In this document: positions 6,412 through 12,336 of the stretch, one piece after another
How positions within the stretch are numbered: the first letter of the stretch is position 1
Layout of the letters: each line of letters starts with the position of its first letter
NCBI GenBank assembly: GCA_019105125.1
Contig: JAHRWO010000086.1
Location: 1-13,050, forward strand
Direction: 5' to 3'
DNA length: 13,050 nucleotides
Source: Flavobacterium sp.
GTDB taxonomy: Bacteria; Bacteroidota; Bacteroidia; Flavobacteriales; Flavobacteriaceae
The notes under the pieces: model-generated
What the model was told of the DNA's origin: nothing
Database searches by the model: none
The model's input: only the letters and a program-made list of their open reading frames with translations
Translations under genes and position numbers: made by a program

Positions 6412-7143
6412 ATGAAATTATTTTATTTATGCATTCTATCTATTTTCTTATTATTTTCTTGCAGTGAAACTTCAGAAGTTGATATGTTAAATTCAACTCA
6501 ATCTAATTTATTGAATACTAATAAAATTTCCAGTAACGACTCAGCTATGCCTTTTAACCCAGCTAATTCTTATGATTATGTAGGTCAATTACATTATGAG
6601 CTTTATTTAGAATTTTATGCACAGAAAAACGATTCTTTAACACTTTCAAATGTTATTACAAAAGTGGAAACATTAGCCAATCAAAATGGTAGTTTCAAAA
6701 GTCATTTTACTGCTCCTTATTCTTTTCAAGGAGTAACTGCAGTCTCAAATCTATTGGCTTGTGAGACTTTATGTATTGACACTTTCTTAGCAAATTCTTC
6801 TCTTTCGAATATTGCCAAAAATAAGATGAAAACCTTTCTTATTGATTTTAATTTTCATTTTGACAAGAACATTGAGAGTGGTCCAATTTTAGACTATATA
6901 ATTCTTTTTGAGGATCAAATTATAAATTCTGACGATTTATTAGCATCAGACAAAGCTATCATTTTAAGTACGACTTCAATTGCTCGATTTAGTGCTTATG
7001 AGAGTAAACGTAGACCTAAGAGGAACTCAGATCCTGATTGGGACTCTTTAATAACTAATTTATTAGGTAATATTGTTGGTTCTTCAAATGGAATTGAAAA
7101 TGGATTAACATCTTCATTAGTATGTGGAATTTTGACTAATTAA
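6412..7143 (+). CDS. Small secreted lipoprotein of unknown function
   Basis: A 243-aa protein with a classic lipoprotein signal: MKLFY, hydrophobic core, lipobox LFSC with Cys17 as the lipidated residue. After a Ser/Asn-rich linker (20-50), the segment NPANSYDYVGQLHYELYLEF (49-68) resembles an 'N-P-x-x-x-Y-D-x-V-G-x-x-H' block I recall from unannotated flavobacterial lipoproteins. Residues 70-200 are helical. The C-terminus changes character: a basic RRPKRNSDPDWD, then a Gly/Ser-rich, weakly hydrophobic tail (about 213-243: LLGNIVGSSNG, ending VCGILTN) that recalls bacteriocin-like or membrane-active tails. Secretion and lipidation are well supported; function is unknown. It stands alone between its own promoter and a strong terminator, divergent from the TPR/AraC regulator that probably controls it. 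The start is fixed by the signal peptide. Confidence 0.88.
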   Translation: MKLFYLCILSIFLLFSCSETSEVDMLNSTQSNLLNTNKISSNDSAMPFNPANSYDYVGQLHYELYLEFYAQKNDSLTLSNVITKVETLANQNGSFKSHFTAPYSFQGVTAVSNLLACETLCIDTFLANSSLSNIAKNKMKTFLIDFNFHFDKNIESGPILDYIILFEDQIINSDDLLASDKAIILSTTSIARFSAYESKRRPKRNSDPDWDSLITNLLGNIVGSSNGIENGLTSSLVCGILTN

Positions 7144-7152
7144 CAATTAAAT

Positions 7153-7205
7153 AAGCAGTCTAAAGAGGTATATCTTTAATTAGAGTATTTTTTTAGACTG
7201 CTTTT
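7153..7205. terminator. Bidirectional terminator between lipoprotein and rteC genes
   Basis: AAGCAGTCTAAA (7153-7164) and TTTAGACTGCTT (7192-7203) form a perfect 12-bp stem with a 27-nt loop, followed by further T residues on the plus strand. It starts 10 nt after the lipoprotein stop and lies just beyond the convergent rteC stop at 7220. Confidence 0.75.
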
Positions 7206-7219
7206 GTCTACAGTTTATA

Positions 7220-8053
7220 TTATTCATCTAATTGATTTATTTTATTATTTAGATTGACTTGAAGAGAATTTATGAAGTTTGTTTTATCAATTGTTTTTCG
7301 ATTTCTTATTTCAAGGAAGATTCGATTATGTTGTTTTATTTCGGTATTGAAAAAATTTTCAACTGCTTTTATACATTCATTTAAACTTATATTTCCATTG
7401 TTGATGATTTTTTCGTTATGTAATGCATATACGAGTTCAACTAATGCCACTTTTGTTCCAGTCCATTTCAAAATGTTTTTATCATTTTTTTTGGTAGTAT
7501 TTGCTATTTGGTTATTTAGTTTGTTTTCAAGAAAAATAATGATTTTTTCGTTTGCTATAAGTTTAGCGATCAAGTAATCGTGTGTGGTAGAAAAGACTGG
7601 ATCTGATTGGAAGTAATAACTTTCCAATGTGAGTTTTATATCGTATTTTTTTCTTAAGAAATATTTTTTATCAAGGCAGGTGTTTTTTGTTCTGTAATAT
7701 TTGTAGAACTCTTTATTTTTTGTAAAAAAGTTTTTAAGTTTTTTTATTTCTTTAGAATAGTATTTTTTTATTCTTTTTTCATCACCTATGGGTTTATTTA
7801 TTTCAATATTGTAAATCTCATTATAGTAAATTAATTTACTTGTAAATTGTGGTTTGATTTCTTTAAAGAAATAGATTTCATCTTGTTTATTATTTAGGTT
7901 ATAATTTTTAAAAAATGCTTTTAATTTTTCTAATGAAATGACAACATACTCAATAGCCACTTCTAATTTTTTTATTGGATCATCTTCAATAGTTTGGGTT
8001 TCTTCTAATTGATTTTCTAATTCAATTAATAGTCTATTTGTGAAGTTTTTCAT
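7220..8053 (-). CDS. rteC: RteC-family DNA-binding regulator
   Basis: A 277-aa protein with the hallmarks of the RteC family (Pfam RteC). These are an N-terminal EIYFFKEIKPQFTSKLIYYN block (59-78), a central FQSDPVFSTTHDYLIAKLIA segment (148-167), the strongly conserved KWTGTKVALVELVYALH (196-212) and FLEIRNRK (246-253) before a charged C-terminus. In Bacteroides conjugative transposon CTnDOT, RteC activates the excision operon by binding inverted half-sites upstream of its promoter, downstream of the RteA/RteB two-component system. Length is near the usual size, so the gene looks intact. Here it has no neighbouring rteA/rteB and no visible excision operon, so it is an orphan regulator whose target is unknown. 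Its upstream region carries an inverted repeat over the -7 box and two AATTCGGGAATT-like sites. Confidence 0.92.
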   Translation of the reverse strand: MKNFTNRLLIELENQLEETQTIEDDPIKKLEVAIEYVVISLEKLKAFFKNYNLNNKQDEIYFFKEIKPQFTSKLIYYNEIYNIEINKPIGDEKRIKKYYSKEIKKLKNFFTKNKEFYKYYRTKNTCLDKKYFLRKKYDIKLTLESYYFQSDPVFSTTHDYLIAKLIANEKIIIFLENKLNNQIANTTKKNDKNILKWTGTKVALVELVYALHNEKIINNGNISLNECIKAVENFFNTEIKQHNRIFLEIRNRKTIDKTNFINSLQVNLNNKINQLDE

Positions 8054-8058
8054 TTCAG

Positions 8059-8089
8059 TTTTAGATTTGGTTGTTTGACAAATCTAAAA
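8059..8089. promoter_or_regulatory. Inverted repeat overlapping the rteC -7 box
   Basis: TTTTAGATTTG (8059-8069) and CAAATCTAAAA (8079-8089) are perfect 11-bp inverted repeats separated by 9 nt, ending 5 nt before the rteC start. On the minus strand the distal arm contains TAGATTTG (8079-8086), an exact TAnnTTTG -7 box; the -33 region is only T-rich, suggesting dependence on an activator. The dyad is well placed for autoregulation, since RteC proteins bind inverted half-sites. Confidence 0.6.
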
Positions 8090-8122
8090 GAGTAAAAGTG
8101 TTAAAAAAAATAGTATTTATTG

Positions 8123-8156
8123 CAATTCCCGAATTGAATACTAATATTCCCGAATT
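8123..8156. promoter_or_regulatory. Paired AATTCCCGAATT operator candidate upstream of rteC
   Basis: AATTCCCGAATT (8124-8135) and TATTCCCGAATT (8145-8156) lie 21 bp apart, two helical turns. On the rteC coding strand both read as ATTCGGGAAT, the same orientation and core as the pair upstream of the lipoprotein gene. They lie about 38-70 nt upstream of the rteC -7 box, an activator position. The rest of the 216-nt spacer (to 8269) shows no gene. Confidence 0.55.
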
Positions 8157-8269
8157 GAGTATTTTATTATTTATGTTAAATAGAATGTTTTTACTCAACA
8201 AATATTATAATTTAAAATAAAATCTCCTACATCAAACTTAATAATTATACCTTGTATCGCGGTGGAAAG

Positions 8270-9571
8270 CTATTTAATTTTTTTTTGTTCTTTTAAGGTT
8301 TGATAAATGCGATTGATTTTAGATAGGTCCAATTCAACGGTTGACTTGTTAATTAAATAGTTAATTCTTTCTTGTTTATGAGTACCTGTAACATTTGAAA
8401 GTCTTTCAACTAAAACAAAGCTTTCTTCAGGAGTTAATATTTTTTTATTTATGTTTCCATAAAAATGTTTAATTGCTTTTGATAACCCCATTACCGCATA
8501 ATCATAGCGAACAGAAACTATATATAAGTTTAAAATCTCTTGTTTTGTAAATTTTCTATTTAACCAAATTGCAATCCAAATTTCAAATATTTTTCTTATG
8601 TATTTGTTTTGATTTGAAGGTATAAATAATGTCCTGGCTAATTGCATAGTTATTGTTGAACCACCACTTTCAATGAGGTGAAATACTTTTTTTAAATATT
8701 TAATTTGACTAATTGCACCTCTAAGAAGTGCTTTAATAGAAACTCCTTTATTGGTGTAAAAACATTTATCTTCAATGTCTATAAGTATAGATTTTAAGTT
8801 TTCGAAGTTTACATTTAAACGAGACATTTCAAAAACTTCGAGTTTTGCTCTATAAATTGTGTATTCAAAATTTTCGACTAGTTTAAAACGTATAAGACTA
8901 GCAATAAATCTTCCAATGTTAAGAAAGCTTGTTTCGTGTGTATCATTTAAGTTTCGTCTAAAAACCAGTAAATAAGTTATTGTGATAATTACATTGCCTG
9001 TTAGCCAAGATATTGTAAATAGGGGCATATCATTTATTGAAATTGAATGTACATTTCTATCCTTAGTAGTTAACCACCAAATAGCATTTACTCCAATGGT
9101 TAGAACCCAAAAGGGCATGCTTTGAAACATTAGCCATCCGTTGAAATATTTTATTGTAAAAGGATTTGTAGCGCCCTCAACACGCCAATTAGGAAGCGTT
9201 AAATGTATATGACCGTAATCTAAACCCAGCATTGTTCTGAGTGTAACTAATTTTCTTCCGTTGATTGTTATTTGTTTTTGTAAGTCTACAAAATAACGCA
9301 ACAACAATGCACCAAATAAAAAAATAATAGTTGAAAAGAATAATGCATTTTCTTTTATTATATTAAATGTTTGATTAGTTTCTTTTTCTTGACTAAAGAA
9401 TAATGGAATTAAAACAGTTATAACAGCTAAAAGTATATTGGTTACTTGTCCATAAACTTTTGTTTGACTGTTTGCTATTTTTTGAGCTTCTTCAAATTCC
9501 AATAAGACAACATCCCGATTTTCAGGTTTGAAAGTGTAGGTCGGATAATATTGTTCAGCTTTGGTGTCCAT
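8270..9571 (-). CDS. Four-helix membrane protein fused to a GT51 peptidoglycan glycosyltransferase domain
   Basis: A 433-aa protein. The N-terminal half is a membrane domain with four predicted helices (about 44-60, 77-95, 145-167, 182-204); its cytosolic loop has LRTMLGLDYGHIHLTLPNWR (111-130). The C-terminal half (about 255-395) is a GT51 domain with its motifs in order: IEDKCFY (catalytic Glu267), GGSTITMQLARTLF (303-316), RKIFE (second Glu330) and FTKQEILNLYI (341-351). GT51 enzymes polymerise lipid II glycan strands outside the membrane. Both catalytic glutamates are kept, but there is no penicillin-binding transpeptidase domain. The usual ...YLN.IYFG.. block is altered to YIVSVRYDYAVMG. 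The four-helix fusion is unlike housekeeping PBPs or the single-helix MtgA. It follows the PLD gene by 27 nt, so the two are probably co-transcribed. In this defence island it may act on the envelope during phage attack; that is inference. Confidence 0.85.
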   Translation of the reverse strand: MDTKAEQYYPTYTFKPENRDVVLLEFEEAQKIANSQTKVYGQVTNILLAVITVLIPLFFSQEKETNQTFNIIKENALFFSTIIFLFGALLLRYFVDLQKQITINGRKLVTLRTMLGLDYGHIHLTLPNWRVEGATNPFTIKYFNGWLMFQSMPFWVLTIGVNAIWWLTTKDRNVHSISINDMPLFTISWLTGNVIITITYLLVFRRNLNDTHETSFLNIGRFIASLIRFKLVENFEYTIYRAKLEVFEMSRLNVNFENLKSILIDIEDKCFYTNKGVSIKALLRGAISQIKYLKKVFHLIESGGSTITMQLARTLFIPSNQNKYIRKIFEIWIAIWLNRKFTKQEILNLYIVSVRYDYAVMGLSKAIKHFYGNINKKILTPEESFVLVERLSNVTGTHKQERINYLINKSTVELDLSKINRIYQTLKEQKKIK

Positions 9572-9598
9572 GATTTTGATTATAATACTATTAACTAT

Positions 9599-10456
9599 TT
9601 AGAGTATTGGTTTTTTCATTGATGTTTTTCCGTTTGAACGTTTACCTGTTTTATGACAAAAATTTTCTGGATAGTTTTCGTTTCTAAAGGATGCCCAACT
9701 TCTGTATGATTTATTTGAATATGGCTTGTTTGGATTATATGCAATTTTATCACCAGTTCTTATGCAATATCCAATTGTTTGTATTTCAATCACTTCTCTA
9801 TATGGTCTTAATTTAGTCATTGATCCTAAATCTAATTCAGAATCAAAATCATTCAAAGTTTTTATTTGATATTGTGTGATACTATCAAATGAAGAAAAAA
9901 AGATTGACGTAATGTCATGTAAAATGTCCGATTTCACATAATTTTTTCCTAAAATAGGACTGAGTATTTTCTTTTCGTATACAGGTCGTTTAATAAAAAT
10001 TGCTTCACTTTTTTCTGCAAGATTATAGCATGTTTGCCATGCGTCATTATCGGCATTCTTTCTATATTTACTTAAAAGATTAAGTTCAGAGTAAACACCA
10101 AATTCTATATTATTTTTAAAAGAATAATCGTATAAGTTTATAGATGTAATTACTCCTTTTTTCTCATTTCCGTAGTATTTAGCATGTAAATTAGGAACAT
10201 AAACAATACTTATATTGAGAAATTTTTTAAAATAGTTAAAATCTTCATTACTTAAACTTTTGTTTTTTTCGTTTTCATTTTTACCAAATACAATTAATAT
10301 ATGTAATTTTGGGTTGTTGATATGATTATTAAATAATCTTTTGAAATAGTCATCAAGTTTTATAAATGGAGAAACAATTATAAGGTTTTTTTTTGCCTCC
10401 CATATTATTTCATAAACTGCATTTTCAAGGTTTTCACCAGTAATAAATTTGTTCAT
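9599..10456 (-). CDS. PLD-superfamily nuclease-like protein with Cys-poor C-terminal ribbon
   Basis: A 285-aa protein. Residues 1-150 are a phospholipase-D-like domain: strand and loop NLIIVSPFIK (24-33), then a single HxK motif LHAKYYGN (His91, Lys93), TSINL (Ser105, Asn107) and NNIEFGV (Glu118). One HKD motif per chain implies a dimeric active site, as in Nuc or BfiI-type nucleases. The C-terminus (228-285) has the pattern of a zinc-ribbon module seen in related PLD proteins, but the second Cys of each pair is Thr: GYCIRTG (229-235) and FCHKTGK (266-272). It ends GKTSMKKPIL. Zinc binding is therefore doubtful. Such proteins occur in Bacteroidota defence and mobile regions. Expected activity is nucleic acid cleavage in the cytoplasm. 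It lies directly before the membrane-GT51 gene and after kwaB. Confidence 0.85.
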   Translation of the reverse strand: MNKFITGENLENAVYEIIWEAKKNLIIVSPFIKLDDYFKRLFNNHINNPKLHILIVFGKNENEKNKSLSNEDFNYFKKFLNISIVYVPNLHAKYYGNEKKGVITSINLYDYSFKNNIEFGVYSELNLLSKYRKNADNDAWQTCYNLAEKSEAIFIKRPVYEKKILSPILGKNYVKSDILHDITSIFFSSFDSITQYQIKTLNDFDSELDLGSMTKLRPYREVIEIQTIGYCIRTGDKIAYNPNKPYSNKSYRSWASFRNENYPENFCHKTGKRSNGKTSMKKPIL

Positions 10457-10546
10457 TTTTTTATAATTTTCAGATAAAAATAAACGATTGTAAATCTTAA
10501 AATTTAAAGTGAATTTTAATTTGATTCTTTGTTCTGATCATTTGTT

Positions 10547-10666
10547 TTAATATTTAAACAAATCTGGAATTAATGCGTTTAATTTTTCCATGAATTTTGA
10601 AGATTCTGCATTGTTTTCGTCTGTTGGTGGTAGTTTCTTTAATCTTCTTCTATTTCGGATTTGTTT
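10547..10666 (-). pseudogene. Orphan coding-like frame after kwaB (possible frameshifted C-terminus)
   Basis: In the -1 frame relative to kwaB, an open stretch without a start codon crosses the kwaB stop and continues to TAA at 10547-10549. It reads RRLKKLPPTDENNAESSKFM, then EKLNALIPDLFKY. The composition looks like real protein and not chance AT-rich sequence. It could be the ancestral end of KwaB, lost or joined by a frameshift between about 10639 and 10667, or the end of a deleted gene. A chance frame is not excluded. Confidence 0.4.
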
Positions 10667-11595
10667 TCACTTTCATAATCAAGATCGGTTAAGTTAGATT
10701 TCAGATAGTCATCATTTAATATACCGATTGTAATTATTTTTGATATGTCAGTATCAAGCATAATTCTGTCATTAGTTGCATTCAGTCTAATTTTTGTACT
10801 TAGTTTAGGATGATTTGTTATAAACTCTATAACTCTCAATTTTGCTAATTGTAACACAGGAGAATTTGCATTTATTCGCAGAACTCGTTTTGCATATTTT
10901 ATATTATTAACGAAAGCGGTTAATTCACCAATGTTGGCTATTAAATCTAAATCTTGAATTAACGTTATATTTTGTCTTGCCTGATTTTTTATAATTTCAT
11001 TATAACCATAAGCCGATGATAATGTTTTAATATTGTTTACAAATAAATTATCGTTTGCGAAAAGGAAATCTATTGAGTTGTTGATTTGCAAAATGTTTGA
11101 ACTTAGTTTTTCAAATCTATCTCCAATAGGAAGAAAGCCAAGCATTCTATCTTGTCTTACAATTGTAACAGGATAAACGTGCTTGTAAATTGTAAAATGA
11201 TTTTCAACATTCCCAACAGTTATTAATATAGCTTTTATACTTTCTATATCGTCATTGTTAAAAGAAAAATCTTCATACTCGGAGAATGGGTCAAAATTGT
11301 TAGCTGATGCTAATTTCTCTGGAAACTCTTCCAAATCATAGTAGAAAATTGAATTAAAAGTTTCAATTGAACTTGAGATTTCTCTTAAAACTAATTCTTG
11401 ATTATCGAAGAATTTATTATTTATTGTAGCTCTGAAAATTTCTTTTAATTCATCAGCTAGCTCAACCGAAATATCAGCTTTTAAAATTGTTTCTGTTTCA
11501 TCATCATTTTTTTTAATAAGATGAACATTTATTCCAATAGGATTAACTTCATCATTTATAATACTCAATTGATCTCTAAGTTCTTGTAAATTCAT
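10639..11595 (-). CDS. kwaB: Kiwa anti-phage protein KwaB (DUF4868)
   Basis: A 318-aa protein assigned to DUF4868. The support is its length, the C-terminal block SKIITIGILNDDYLKSNLTD (285-304, with LNDDYLxSxLTxxxYE as the recognisable core), the preceding RVLRINANSPVLQLAKLRVI (237-256) and a mixed alpha/beta N-terminal half. It has no membrane segment. In the Kiwa system KwaB is the cytosolic, DNA-binding partner that assembles with membrane protein KwaA to block phage DNA replication and late transcription after infection is sensed. The ATG at 11595 lies inside the end of kwaA (20-nt overlap), so the two are translationally coupled. The C-terminus is acidic (ENKSEIEED); a coding-like frame continues past the stop. 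Family call is by motif memory plus the KwaA-like neighbour. Confidence 0.85.
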   Translation of the reverse strand: MNLQELRDQLSIINDEVNPIGINVHLIKKNDDETETILKADISVELADELKEIFRATINNKFFDNQELVLREISSSIETFNSIFYYDLEEFPEKLASANNFDPFSEYEDFSFNNDDIESIKAILITVGNVENHFTIYKHVYPVTIVRQDRMLGFLPIGDRFEKLSSNILQINNSIDFLFANDNLFVNNIKTLSSAYGYNEIIKNQARQNITLIQDLDLIANIGELTAFVNNIKYAKRVLRINANSPVLQLAKLRVIEFITNHPKLSTKIRLNATNDRIMLDTDISKIITIGILNDDYLKSNLTDLDYESENKSEIEED

Positions 11596-12166
11596 TTGGT
11601 TTAGATTTATTTGCTATGTAAATGTTATCACTTAATAATTTATATTCAATCCAATCATTTTCAGAAATTATATCTCTTGAAATGAATATAACGTTATTCC
11701 TTTTCGTTGTAGAAATTTTATAAATGTGGTATCCTAAAATTGCAAGAGTTGGATTTGTATAAAACATATTTGTTTTAACATAAATCAATCCAATAATTAT
11801 TAAGACTAAAAAGAACATTAGACTATTTCTATCTTCATCTAAGTTAAAATCTAGATCAAAACTTAAAAGTGGAATAACATAAGTTACTAAGAATGTTAAA
11901 TGTTCCCAATTTATATTTTCAATATTTGTTACTTTTTCTGGTAAAGATTTATTACCGCTTACAATATATTTAAATCTGAAATAAAATATAAATCCAAGAA
12001 CAACAATAACTATTGAAATAGTTGGAATTATGTTGTCTAAAAGCAGTTTCTTCCAGCCTACAAATTCACAATCAAAAAAGCAAAGAGGGATTTTTACTTT
12101 ATTGATAAATAATAAAATAAACAATAGCCACAATGATAATATGTAAAGTTGAATTTTTAATTTCAT
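11576..12166 (-). CDS. kwaA: Kiwa anti-phage membrane protein KwaA
   Basis: A 196-aa membrane protein with four predicted helices (about 4-22, 45-64, 88-103, 115-132). A short hydrophobic segment near 139-150 and a soluble C-terminal tail (152-196) containing NDWIEYKLLSDNIYIANKSK follow. Size, helix number and overlap with a DUF4868 gene match KwaA of the two-gene Kiwa system, in which KwaA sits in the inner membrane, senses phage infection and recruits KwaB. Sequence alone would not identify it with certainty because KwaA is poorly conserved; the call rests mainly on kwaB. The start at 12166 gives a helix from residue 4 onward and is preceded by an A-rich leader (GGAAAATAAA). No clear TAnnTTTG promoter is visible in front, where the attC-like element lies. 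Confidence 0.8.
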   Translation of the reverse strand: MKLKIQLYILSLWLLFILLFINKVKIPLCFFDCEFVGWKKLLLDNIIPTISIVIVVLGFIFYFRFKYIVSGNKSLPEKVTNIENINWEHLTFLVTYVIPLLSFDLDFNLDEDRNSLMFFLVLIIIGLIYVKTNMFYTNPTLAILGYHIYKISTTKRNNVIFISRDIISENDWIEYKLLSDNIYIANKSKPNEFTRT

Positions 12167-12197
12167 ATTTTATTTTCCTTTTTTTTCGGTAAAATTA

Positions 12198-12326
12198 CTA
12201 CCAACGTTTTGGTAAGCGGATTTGGAAGCACTAAACTGTCAACCTAGCACAAAGTTTGATACGAGATAAAATTTACAATTTAGTAGTACCCCCTCCTTAT
12301 TACAAAACAGCTGATGCCAGTTGTGT
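12198..12326. repeat. Large imperfect hairpin, attC-like element
   Basis: Nested inverted segments share one centre near 12257: ACTAAACTGT/ACAATTTAGT (12230-12239/12275-12284, 9 of 10), TAAG/CTTA (12213-12216/12296-12299), GTTTTG/CAAAAC (12206-12211/12303-12308) and CAAC/GTTG (12202-12205/12320-12323). Bulges separate the arms. The outer end GTTGTGT fits the integron core GTTRRRY at 6 of 7 positions; the other end, TACCAAC, fits RYYYAAC poorly. I recall similar long hairpins between accessory genes in Bacteroidota. Recombination activity is not shown. Confidence 0.5.
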
Positions 12327-12330
12327 TTTT
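12307..12330. terminator. Terminator-like hairpin after the DUF262/HNH gene
   Basis: ACAGCTG-ATGC-CAGTTGT (12307-12324) folds with one G-U pair and is followed by GTTTTT on the plus strand. On the minus strand it has one mismatch and is followed by TTTT, 12 nt after the stop of the DUF262/HNH gene. It overlaps the outer arm of the attC-like hairpin, so it may simply be part of that element. Confidence 0.35.
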
Positions 12331-12336
12331 ACTGTT

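Noticed and set aside
7272..7577. Open frame of 101 codons on the plus strand, rich in hydrophobic residues
   Set aside because: It lies wholly inside the well-supported rteC gene on the other strand; the composition is that expected of the complement of Lys/Glu/Asn-rich coding sequence.
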